Assembly: GCF_026627925.1 (NCBI RefSeq)
Contig: NZ_JAPNLE010000011.1
Coordinates: forward strand, 1 to 64,000
DNA from: Cupriavidus sp. D39
Lineage (GTDB): Bacteria; Pseudomonadota; Gammaproteobacteria; Burkholderiales; Burkholderiaceae
Length of the DNA stretch: 64,000 bases
Direction: 5' to 3'
This document shows, in pieces, positions 57,066 through 64,000 of this stretch. Below the pieces are notes generated by a model. The model ran no database searches. It was given only the letters and a program-made list of their open reading frames with translations, and was not told the DNA's origin. The position numbers were made by a program, and so were the translations under genes. Position 1 is the first letter of the stretch. Each line of letters starts with the position of its first letter.

Positions 57066-57415
57066 TTGGGTGACGCGTTGACGATTGAATCGACACACTG
57101 GGCAGCGACTGAGTTTGCCCACCTGGATCTCGGTGATGCGCGCCTCGACAAGCGAGCGAGGATGTTGATGGAGCGATTTGCGGCCGATCCGATGGCCAGC
57201 GTACCGAAGGCGTGCCACGGCTGGAGCGAGACCATGGGAGCGTATCGCTTCTTTGGCAACGACAGCGTTGACTGGCGCGATATTCTGACGCCGCACTGGC
57301 AGCAGACTCAGCAGAGAATGGGGGCTGAACCAGTCGTGCTGTGCTTGCAGGATACAACGGAACTTGATTTTAACGGTCAAGGGGCGACCGGACTGGGGCC
57401 GCTTAGCTATGAGGC
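57066..57415 (+). pseudogene. Tn5/IS50-type IS4-family transposase N-terminal fragment
   Basis: IESTHWAATEFAHLDLGDAR, LDKRARMLMERFAADPMASV, PKACHGWSETMGAYRFFGND and VVLCLQDTTELDFNGQ (first catalytic Asp) match the N-terminal third of Tn5-like transposases. Homology ends at GPLSYEAQ, near 57415, where the end of another transposon begins. Confidence 0.75.
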
Positions 57416-57428
57416 GCAGCGGTGTTAC

Positions 57429-57526
57429 GTCTCGCGCTATTTGAGGGCCGACATCCCGGGCTAATCGAGGTGAAACGACAGTGTTTGTCTCGCGCTGCGA
57501 TGGGAATGAACATGACCACGCAGAGC
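57429..57526. repeat. Possible transposon-end repeats (GTCTCGCGCT)
   Basis: GTCTCGCGCT occurs at 57429-57438 and 57487-57496, and AGCGCGAGA in inverse orientation near 57520. Transposons of the Tn7/Mu type carry several short transposase-binding sites at each end. This group stands just downstream of the TniB-like module. Bases 57416-57676 hold no gene. Confidence 0.4.
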
Positions 57527-57651
57527 GCGAGATGAAGTGGTCGGTAGGCTTCAGGAATGCGGGGGTGAAGCGACGCCGGTAGGTATGTCGGCCGCGATGG
57601 TGATGATGGGACAGCGGGCCTGAAGCGGGGGGAACGGCGATGACATGCAAA

Positions 57652-57671
57652 CGGGGGCCTTGCGGCCCCCG
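57652..57671. terminator. GC hairpin downstream of the TniB-like module
   Basis: CGGGGGCC-TTGC-GGCCCCCG, an 8-bp perfect stem just past the 3' end of the minus-strand genes. No T-run on either side, so termination is only possible. Confidence 0.4.
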
Positions 57672-57676
57672 TGAAG

Positions 57677-57928
57677 TTAGAAGGGATGGTCGAGCTCGTC
57701 GGCGGGATCGTCATCGGGGTCGAGGTCTGGCGGTGGGCGATAGCGGCGCGCCTGCTCGCCGTAGACGGTGTTGAACCACAGCCAGATGTCGTCGAGGATG
57801 AGCTGGATGAAGAAGGCGGCCTCGTCGGAGAGCACGGGGTCGGCCAGTCCGGCATTGCGCGTGAAGATGTCCATGATGGCCTCGCGGGTTGGCGTTGAAG
57901 TCAGATCGTGTTGGATGGCGGGGCTCAC
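57677..57928 (-). CDS. Small third protein of the TniB-like module, 83 aa
   Basis: MSPAIQHDLTSTPTREAIMD... with a helical core, DEAAFFIQLILDDIWLWFNT, and an acidic Pro/Asp tail (PPPDLDPDDDPADELDHPF). Its start overlaps the stop of the ATPase gene (ATGA). A comparable small gene follows the second ATPase at 60650. Function unknown. Confidence 0.6.
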   Translation of the reverse strand: MSPAIQHDLTSTPTREAIMDIFTRNAGLADPVLSDEAAFFIQLILDDIWLWFNTVYGEQARRYRPPPDLDPDDDPADELDHPF

Positions 57929-58719
57929 CGCACTTCCTCAATGGCCCGCTGCAGCAGCTCGTCGGGGATATGGTTCAGTCCCTTGGGCACGGCCAGCCGC
58001 ATGGCGTTGCGCAGGATGCGCCCGGCCTGGCGGGGCACGCCACGCGAGGCCTCGCGCAGTTGTTCGATGCCGGAGTCCGAGAGCAGCGTGTGGTTGCAGC
58101 CAGCGGCGGCAAGCGCGTGGCCGATGAGCTGGGCGAAGCGCTCGCGTTCGATGACCGGGGTGAAGTGCACGCGCACCTGGATGCGTCCGTAGAGGGCGGC
58201 GTACGGCGCGCGTTCGAGCACGTCGGCCAGCGACGGATGACCGGCCAGCCAGATGGTGATCAGATCCCTGGCATCCATGGCGAAATTCAAGAACGCGGGC
58301 AGATCGCGGAAGAATGCGGGTGGCAGGTTCTGGCTCTCGTCGATGACCCAGACCGGCAGCACCTGCCGGTTCTGGGCCAGTTCGGTGATGCGCCGCTTGA
58401 TGTCGCGCCAAAGGTCGGCGCGCCGGTAGCTGGGCTCAAGGCCGAGCTCGCGGGCCAGCGCCCGGTACAGATCGATGCGGCCGAAGTCGGACTCGGCCGT
58501 ATAGATGACCTGGTAGCGGTGCGGGTTGAGCGAGCGCGTGATGTGACGCAGCGCGGCGGTCTTGCCCACGCCGGGCTCGCCGGTGAGCAGGCCCACGCCG
58601 GGGCTGGTGAGCAGCCACTGGAAGCGTTCATGCAGATGGGCGATCGCGCCGTCGTCCCACAGGCTGGTGGCGTCCTTGTCCAGTGGTGCGCAGCGCAGGC
58701 CGAAGTGCTGGCGGTACAT
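57925..58719 (-). CDS. TniB/ExeA-type AAA transposition ATPase
   Basis: 264 aa from MYRQHFGLRCAPLDKD. Walker A LLTGEPGVGKTAALR, Walker B VWVIDESQNLPP and sensor-type text ITIWLAGHPSLADVL. The C-terminal helical part has LREASRGVPRQAGRILRNAM. Such ATPases choose targets and activate DDE transposases of the Tn5053/Mu kind. The transposase lies directly upstream on the same strand. Frame intact; related fragments occur at 18841 and 60897. Confidence 0.8.
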   Translation of the reverse strand: MYRQHFGLRCAPLDKDATSLWDDGAIAHLHERFQWLLTSPGVGLLTGEPGVGKTAALRHITRSLNPHRYQVIYTAESDFGRIDLYRALARELGLEPSYRRADLWRDIKRRITELAQNRQVLPVWVIDESQNLPPAFFRDLPAFLNFAMDARDLITIWLAGHPSLADVLERAPYAALYGRIQVRVHFTPVIERERFAQLIGHALAAAGCNHTLLSDSGIEQLREASRGVPRQAGRILRNAMRLAVPKGLNHIPDELLQRAIEEVR

Positions 58720-58722
58720 GAT

Positions 58723-59340
58723 TCAATGCTCCATGTGCGGATAATGTTGACGGTGGGCGAGCTCGATCAGGTTCGGGCCGGCCACGGCGGGTTCGGCGGT
58801 GGCGGGCTCGGCCTGGGGACGCTGGCGCCGGCGCGTGCTGTTGGCCACGGTATCGAGCTCGGTGGCCGCGCCCAGTTGCTGCCCGGCTTCGTTCTCGACG
58901 TGCATGACCACGCCGGTATGCGGATCGACGACAAGCCGCACGTGCTGGCCGGCGAGTTCGTACGGCACCTCGAAGCGTTTGCCCTGGTAGGACACCGTGC
59001 CGTCGCGGCGCACCAGGCGTGTGATGCGATACCAGAACAGCTGGTCGAGCTGCGCGGCCAGCGGTCCGAGCAGGCGGATGCGCGGCAGGTCCTGCTGGTA
59101 ACGTGCCAGCGGCGTGAGCCCGCCCAGCGAGGCATGCTTGCTGCGGTGAAAGATCTGTTCGATCCATGGCCAAAGCCGGGCGTTCAGATCGCCCAGCTCG
59201 CGGATGCGGCTGGTGTCGAGTTCGGCCAGGAACTGCTCGCGCAGCGTGCGGTGCCATCGTTCGATCTTGCCCTTGGCAGCGGGCTGGTACGGCCTGCAGT
59301 AGATCAGGCGGATGGACAGGCGCGCGCAGATGCCCTGTAG
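58723..59340 (-). pseudogene. TniA-like DDE (rve) transposase, C-terminal part only
   Basis: Read from the cut at 59340: RPYQPAAKGKIERWHRTLRE (catalytic Glu of the rve fold), FHRSKHASLGGLTPLARYQQ, then the Mu-type C-terminal barrel, VRRDGTVSYQGKRFEVPYEL and VRLVVDPHTG, ending HYPHMEH. The N-terminal two thirds are lost where the IS110 fragment joins. With the ATPase and small gene it forms a three-gene module. Confidence 0.7.
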
Positions 59341-59429
59341 GGTTGCGCTGCGATCGAGAACCTGTTCTCACGCCACACTGGTGGGCAAATGCGAGGTGAA
59401 CGGGTCAAGCGTCTGGATCTCTGGATCAG

Positions 59430-59610
59430 ACACAGGTCAGCGAATTCGGCTTTGCACCGGATGTAGCGCTCGCGATGCAGGCCAATCTGGCGGTGACGCA
59501 AACCTTGCAGGAGCAGATCGGAATCCTCGAGAAGCGACTCATGGATCGGGTGAAACTGCAACCCGACTACGTGTTGCTGAACTCGGTGCCCGGCATTGGT
59601 CTGATCTTGC
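59430..59610 (+). pseudogene. IS110-family transposase fragment
   Basis: FAPDVALAMQANLAVTQTLQ, then LLNSVPGIGLILP, is the start of the transposase_20 region of IS110 elements (PGIG motif). It breaks off where the IS3 element starts. Confidence 0.65.
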
Positions 59611-59664
59611 CCCCGAAGAGTGGAGTTCTTAGCCTATGTTCAAATACGAGCAAGGAGCTAAGAC

Positions 59665-60395
59665 ATGTCAGGCAAGCAAACGCGAGCGAAATACACGCAG
59701 GAATACAAGTTGGAGGCGGTTCGCCAGGTGAAGGCCGGCCAATCGATTGCGGTCGCGGCCAAGGTTCTCGGCATTCCCAAGGGTAGCCTTGGGGCTTGGA
59801 TGCGTCAGAGTGAAAAGGGAGAGCTGGCGGCAGGAACGACTGGCAAGCCGGTGAGCGTCACGCCTGAGCAGATGGAGCTGGCTCGGCTGCGGGCGGAGAA
59901 TGCGCGCCTGAGAATGGAGCGCGATATCGCAAAAAGCCGCGGCATACTTTGCGCAGGACGTGTTGCAAGGTATGCCTGGATTTACCAAGTGAGAAAGCAC
60001 TGGCCAGTGAGTATCTCGTGCGAGGTGCTGGGCGTGAGCGTCAGTGGGTATTTCGCTTGGCGCCAACGGCAGTCAACTAGCCCCGGCTCCAGCGGACGCC
60101 AGAGCGATGAGGCCGTGCCGGTGCTGGCCCACCTGCGCGCCATCCATGCCGAGGTCAAGCAGGAATATGGTTGGCCCCGCATGCATAAGGAGTTGCTCGC
60201 GCGCGGCGTCAGGGTGGGCAAGGAGCGGGTGCGTCGCCTGATGCAGCGGCATGGCCTGCGCGCGCGCACCAAGCGTAAGTTTGTTGTCACCACTGACAGC
60301 AAACATAACTTGCCGGTGGCCGCCGACTTGGTGCAGCGCAGGTTCACCCCTGAGGCGCCGAATCAGCTCTGGAGTGGAGACATCACCTATAGTAC
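59665..60395 (+). pseudogene. IS3-family OrfAB, 3' truncated
   Basis: OrfA: SGKQTRAKYTQEYKLEAVRQ, KVLGIPKGSLGAWMR and MELARLRAENARLRMERDIA. OrfB: RYAWIYQVRKHWPVSISCEV, EYGWPRMHKELL and the rve start APNQLWSGDITY, where homology ends. The A-run 59931-59935 in the OrfA-OrfB overlap is one base off the usual arrangement, so A and B read as one frame here. The loss of the rest of rve makes it inactive. Bases 60396-60649 hold no gene I can support. Confidence 0.7.
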
Positions 60396-60649
60396 GCCCA
60401 GCCAGCATAGCCCGCCCGTTTGGGGGTGAAGCTGCTTGAGCATGTTTGGAATGCAGGACCCGGTGGAATTGATATTGCAGTACCGGGGCATGCCCTTCCT
60501 CTGCTGTGAGGGGAAGTGAGCCGAAGCGGCGGTGACCTGCTGACACTGGCAGGGTGACGTAGTGAGCGTGAGCGCGGGATTTGATGGAGAGGCGATCAAG
60601 GTAAATGATGGAGAAGGAGCGAGCCGCGAGAGCGGCTCGGCGAAGACCA

Positions 60650-60889
60650 TCACGGCTGTTGATCGCGATGCGGTGGAATGGTGATGGACGTGCTCACGCC
60701 GGCGCTTCCGGCGCTGAGTTGATCTGCGAGTTGGAGTTGCGACTCGGCATGGCGCCGGATCTGCACGAGGTAATGCGACTCGACGAGCATCACCAGTTCG
60801 TGGAGATAGTCGAGGATCGCCGCGGCGTCCGCGTCGGTCAACTCGGGCAGGATGGGGCCGAGCAAGGGAAGGAAGGTCTGGTCTGTCAT
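60650..60889 (-). CDS. Small third protein of the second TniB-like module, 79 aa
   Basis: MTDQTFLPLLGPILPELTDA, DAAAILDYLHELVMLVESHY. Helical like the 57677 protein and in the same place after an ATPase, seven bases past its stop. C-terminal tail unstructured. The shared position suggests a functional part of this transposon type. Confidence 0.55.
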   Translation of the reverse strand: MTDQTFLPLLGPILPELTDADAAAILDYLHELVMLVESHYLVQIRRHAESQLQLADQLSAGSAGVSTSITIPPHRDQQP

Positions 60890-60896
60890 CGGATGC

Positions 60897-61336
60897 TCAG
60901 CGCTTGCCGCGCCGGGTCTGGGTTGCGGTATAGGTTTCGAGGTAGAGCTTTTCGTCGATCTGCGGCAGTTCGCGCTGCGCAGCCTGGGCCAGCAGTTCGC
61001 CGGCCAGGTTCATCAGGATGCGATGGTTGCCGGCGGCATGCTCGCAGAGAGTCTGGCGCAGCGGATCGGTCATCAGGCTGGCGTTGCCGGCGCTAGCCAA
61101 CAGGTGACTCAGGCAGGCCTGCAGTTCGTCCAGGGTGGCGGCCTCCAGGGCCAGGCGCGCGCGGATGCGGCTGCCCAGCGGGATCAGGTCGTCGCGGGTG
61201 AACTTGTCGGGCAGGCGGGCATCGCCGGCGAGCACCACGCACAGCAGCGCCTGGGAGTCGAAGCGCGCCGACGCCAGCAGGCGTAACTCCGAGAGGACCG
61301 GCGCGCTCATCTCCTGGGCTTCGTCGATTAACGTTA
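60897..61336 (-). pseudogene. TniB/ExeA-type ATPase, C-terminal part cut by the RIT element
   Basis: From IDEAQEMSAPVLSELRLLAS (Walker B region), through LLCVVLAGDARLPDKFTRDD and LIPLGSRIRARLALEAATLD, to LMNLAGELLAQAAQRELPQI. The N-terminal Walker A half is absent: the frame meets the palindrome at 61323-61354, where the RIT element begins. Diverged from the 57925 copy. Confidence 0.7.
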
Positions 61337-61354
61337 TGTGTAACGTTAATCGAC
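61323..61354. repeat. Palindrome at the RIT element end
   Basis: A 14-bp perfect inverted repeat, GTCGATTAACGTTA (61323-61336) and TAACGTTAATCGAC (61341-61354), around TGTG. It straddles the junction between the interrupted ATPase gene and the recombinase trio. It is a likely recombination site. Confidence 0.8.
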
Positions 61355-61490
61355 TAATGTGAAGTAGTCCGAGATGTTAAGTGCCGCTGATCTCCTCCTG
61401 CTCTCCCGTCAAACTGCACGGCGTTTCTCAACATAACTGAATCCGCCGGGCGTATGGTGGTATCTCCGTCTGACGTTGATGGAGGCCATG

Positions 61491-62732
61491 ATGCTTGAGC
61501 AAATCTTTCCCAAGGGTCAACTGTCTTACACACAGTCACCCGTCACCAATGTGCTTGAGGACTTCGCCAGCTGGCTTGTCGATGAAGGCTATAAGGGCAC
61601 GGCGCTTCGCCGCCATCTTTTTCGTTTAAAACAGACACTCGAGGGTGTCGGCAACGTCACTGCAGAATCAAGATTCTCGGCGGCAGACCTAGCGGCGCTG
61701 TTTGCAGTTCCAGCTGCAAATCCGCAGGCGGCGAAACTGTACCTGCATACGCAGCACCGCTTCGAACGCTTTCTTTCGGCGCGAGGTCACTTGCTGCCCA
61801 TGTCACGGCATGATCGCTTCGCGACATTACTGGATGCATACCGGGACTCGCTGTTCAATCAGCGCGGCATGTCGCCCTCGACGGTCCGCAACCACATGCG
61901 TACGGCCATGGCTTTCCTGAGCTACGCGGTTTCGCCAGAGACTTCCCTTGCCGAACTGTCGATGCATTCTGTGGATCGTTTTGTGGCTGCCTCGGGCGAG
62001 CGCATGAACCGCCAGAGCCTGCAACAGGTGGTCGCGCATCTGCGCTCATTCCTCCTGTTCTGCCACGCCCGTGGCGATATACGCGAGCGCATCGGAACAA
62101 TCGACACCCCGCGTACGTATCGTGATGAACTGCCACCACGCGCACTCCCGTGGCGCGACGTTCTCGCGCTACTTCATTCCATCGATCGGTCAAGCATGGT
62201 TGGCTGCCGCGATCATGCCATTCTCTATCTGATGGCGCACTATGGTTTGCGGCCTGCTGAGATCGCCGCCTTGCAACTGGATTCAATCGACTGGGCGCAA
62301 AGCACTCTGCGCGTTCACCAACGCAAGACCCGCTCGGAGCTTCTCCTTCCTTTGTCCATTCAGGCTACCCGCATACTCAAACATTATCTGAACTTCGGCA
62401 GGCCAGTTGTCCGCGGTCGAACAGACCTGTTTCTGCGGTCGCATAGGCCCGCAACTGCATTGTGTCCCACCGCGATCAACGAAATCTATAAAAGAAGCAT
62501 GCTCGCGAGCGGATTGGCTCTACAAGGAAGTTCAGCCTACAGCCTGCGGCACTCCTTCGCCATGAGGCTATTGAACAGGGGCGTTGGCCTCAAGGCAATT
62601 GGCGACCTGCTGGGCCACCGATCGCTGGAAAGCACATGCGTTTACCTTCGGCTGCAAATGGAGGTGTTAAGAGAAGTCGGCCTGCCACTGGGGTCAGCAA
62701 CCACGAACATTCCGCTGTGGAGCTCATCATGA
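61491..62732 (+). CDS. ritA: RIT tyrosine recombinase A
   Basis: About 413 aa from MLEQIFPKGQLSYTQS; ATGs at 61479 and 61488 are also in frame, but GGAGG at 61481 is best spaced for 61491. SAM-like core-binding domain at about residues 20-180 and catalytic domain at 200-400. Box I MAHYGLRPAEIAALQLD (Arg), YSLRHSFAMRLLNRG, then LLGHRSLESTCVYLRL (His and the nucleophile Tyr). The first box II His is replaced by Tyr (AYSLRH). Overlaps ritB (ATGA). Confidence 0.85.
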   Translation: MLEQIFPKGQLSYTQSPVTNVLEDFASWLVDEGYKGTALRRHLFRLKQTLEGVGNVTAESRFSAADLAALFAVPAANPQAAKLYLHTQHRFERFLSARGHLLPMSRHDRFATLLDAYRDSLFNQRGMSPSTVRNHMRTAMAFLSYAVSPETSLAELSMHSVDRFVAASGERMNRQSLQQVVAHLRSFLLFCHARGDIRERIGTIDTPRTYRDELPPRALPWRDVLALLHSIDRSSMVGCRDHAILYLMAHYGLRPAEIAALQLDSIDWAQSTLRVHQRKTRSELLLPLSIQATRILKHYLNFGRPVVRGRTDLFLRSHRPATALCPTAINEIYKRSMLASGLALQGSSAYSLRHSFAMRLLNRGVGLKAIGDLLGHRSLESTCVYLRLQMEVLREVGLPLGSATTNIPLWSSS

Positions 62733-63700
62733 ACCACCCTCAGACACCACTCGATCTTGCTATCGAGCGCTATCTTCTGCACTGGCGAGCACTTGGCCGC
62801 CGCTACTTCAAGGAAGAGCAGACCCTGCGGTCATTGAGTCGATTCCTGAACGAGCATGGCTTCAGCGACCTAACCCAGCAGGGCTTCGAGACGTGGTGCC
62901 AGGCATTCTCCTCCTTGCGAGGAATCACACAACGACACCGGCAGCTGACAGTGTGCAAGCTGTGTCGCTTCCGGCAACGCACCGAGCCAGAGTGTTTCGT
63001 TCCGGATCGACGTCGATTCACGCGGAGCAGTCCCCATGATCCTCCAGTTATCGTCTCCGGAACAGATGTCGCCAAAATTCTGGACGCTTGTGATCAACTT
63101 CGCGCCACCTGGCAATCCCCGCTTCGACCAGCACTGTGTCGTTTGGGGGTGGCGTTGCTCTACAGCGCGGGGCTTCGTCGTGGCGAGCTCGTACGGTTGA
63201 CCCTAGCCGATGTGAACGAGGTGCAAGGCGTGCTGCATATCCGCGAGTCGAAGTTCCACCGATCACGGTTTGTACCACTGTCGGAGGATGCTCGCGCGGA
63301 AGTTCGCCGATATTTGCGCAAGCGATTGCAGGCGCAGTTCGACTGCGCGCCCGATGCGCCGCTGTTGTGCCACTGTGTCGCAGGGTTTCACGGCTACACC
63401 GGCCAAGGATTCCAGCACCTGTTCGCGGAAGTGATGCGCTCGGCCCGCATTCAGGGTGCTGACGAACGCCAACCCCGGATTCTGGATCTTCGACACAGCT
63501 TCGCGATTGGCGCCTTGCTACGCTGGTACAGGGAGGGGGCTGATGTGCAGGTCAAACTACCCAAGCTGTCGATGTACATGGGTCACATATCGATCCTTTC
63601 TACTGCGCACTACCTGCAGTTGACGCCCTCGCTTGCGCAAGCCGCCAGCGAGCAGTTCGAGGCCGGCTTCGGCAGTCTGATTGATGGAGGTACATCATGA
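62729..63700 (+). CDS. ritB: RIT tyrosine recombinase B
   Basis: 323 aa from MNHPQTPLDLAIERYLLHWR. Box I LLYSAGLRRGELVRL, box II ILDLRHSFAIGALL, then YMGHISILSTAHYLQL with the catalytic His and Tyr. As in ritA the usual first box II His is absent (Leu). Start set by the four-base overlap with ritA. The three recombinases are thought to act together in RIT movement. Confidence 0.85.
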   Translation: MNHPQTPLDLAIERYLLHWRALGRRYFKEEQTLRSLSRFLNEHGFSDLTQQGFETWCQAFSSLRGITQRHRQLTVCKLCRFRQRTEPECFVPDRRRFTRSSPHDPPVIVSGTDVAKILDACDQLRATWQSPLRPALCRLGVALLYSAGLRRGELVRLTLADVNEVQGVLHIRESKFHRSRFVPLSEDARAEVRRYLRKRLQAQFDCAPDAPLLCHCVAGFHGYTGQGFQHLFAEVMRSARIQGADERQPRILDLRHSFAIGALLRWYREGADVQVKLPKLSMYMGHISILSTAHYLQLTPSLAQAASEQFEAGFGSLIDGGTS

Positions 63701-64000
63701 AACCCGATCGGCCGAACTCATTGGGCAAGGCGCTCGTTCGGTTTTTCCAGGAGTATTTGCCGAACCTGCGGGGAATGAGCTCTCATACGATCCACGGCTA
63801 TCGCGATGCCGTTGTTCTATTCTTGCGCTTCGCCTCCGAACAAACCGGCCGGTCCGTGGAGGACCTCGATATGGCGGATCTCAATGCCGAACAAGTGGTC
63901 GCGTTTCTGGATTTCCTCGAGCGCGAACGACGTAATGGCATCTCGACCCGCAATGCCCGCCTTGCGGCACTGCACTGCCTCGCCCATTTCCTCGCCGGTG
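63697..64000 (+). CDS. ritC: RIT tyrosine recombinase C, partial
   Basis: MKPDRPNSLGKALVRFFQEY... the N-terminal core-binding domain (MSSHTIHGYRDAVVLFLRFA, LDFLERERRNGISTRNARLA) runs to the right edge at 64000. Catalytic boxes lie beyond the window. Overlaps ritB by four bases. Confidence 0.8.
   Translation, partial: MKPDRPNSLGKALVRFFQEYLPNLRGMSSHTIHGYRDAVVLFLRFASEQTGRSVEDLDMADLNAEQVVAFLDFLERERRNGISTRNARLAALHCLAHFLAG

Larger units (their letters stand above)
61337..64000 (+). mobile_element. Recombinase-in-trio (RIT) element, right end outside the window
   Basis: Three tyrosine recombinase genes in one direction with ATGA overlaps, the arrangement that defines RIT elements. The left boundary is the palindrome inside the broken ATPase gene. 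The third gene is cut by the window edge. Confidence 0.8.

Noticed and set aside
57889..59340. 483-aa plus-strand ORF opposite the TniA/TniB-like genes
   Set aside because: Antisense shadow of the ATPase and transposase, which carry Walker and rve motifs.
60396..60649. 88-aa minus ORF MMVFAEPLSRLAPS
   Set aside because: Low-complexity composition, no ribosome site and no family; probably debris between IS3 and the TniB-like module.

Overview
The window looks like accessory DNA (plasmid, integrative conjugative element or genomic island) of a Burkholderiales beta-proteobacterium of the Ralstonia/Cupriavidus/Burkholderia kind. This is judged from GC-rich codon use, the mix of IS families, a KfrA-type plasmid protein, a recombinase-in-trio (RIT) element and the T6SS gene set. 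No rRNA, tRNA, CRISPR array or housekeeping gene was seen.

Layout. (1) 1-10175 is an element backbone: a UvrD-like helicase and a small protein on the minus strand, then a plus-strand operon of small unknown proteins. Several of these are paralogues of one another, and many are preceded by the same G/C hairpin-like leader. The operon ends in a methyltransferase-helicase fusion and is broken by an IS4-family insertion. (2) 10176-19265 is a mobile-element graveyard: an IS with a DUF6788 passenger, two tandem group II intron ORFs, a DUF6884-like gene, a broken secreted-protein gene, kfrA with a repeat operator, and transposon remnants. (3) 19655-26247 is a class II microcin/bacteriocin locus: a double-glycine precursor with a glycine-zipper core, then a tightly overlapping operon of TolC-type outer-membrane protein, an LpxL/HtrB-like acyltransferase, an HlyD-type adaptor and a C39-peptidase ABC exporter. 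(4) 26470-28197 is a group II intron recombined with a piece of a serine recombinase. (5) 28386-56047 is a nearly complete type VI secretion system: tssB, C, A, H, K, L, M, then E, hcp, vgrG, candidate cargo, then J, a PAAR-like protein, F, G and a DUF2169/pentapeptide/DUF3540 accessory group. IS481, IS5 and IS30 elements or remnants interrupt it. (6) 56073-64000 is another graveyard: a group II intron tail with an HNH domain, a Tn5-like fragment, two TniA/TniB-like modules, IS110 and IS3 fragments, and a RIT element running off the right edge.

How the genes work together. The microcin operon has every export part: C39 leader cleavage, inner-membrane ABC, periplasmic adaptor and outer-membrane channel. 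It also has an acyltransferase that export does not need. The T6SS has sheath (TssBC), disassembly ATPase (TssH), baseplate (TssEFGK), membrane complex (TssJLM), cap protein TssA, tube (Hcp) and spike (VgrG, PAAR-like). TssB, H, K, M, J and G each need a one-base correction, usually in a homopolymer run, to read through. The same pattern recurs across the window, so base-call error must be weighed against gene decay.

All calls rest on reading the sequence and family knowledge; no database search was run.
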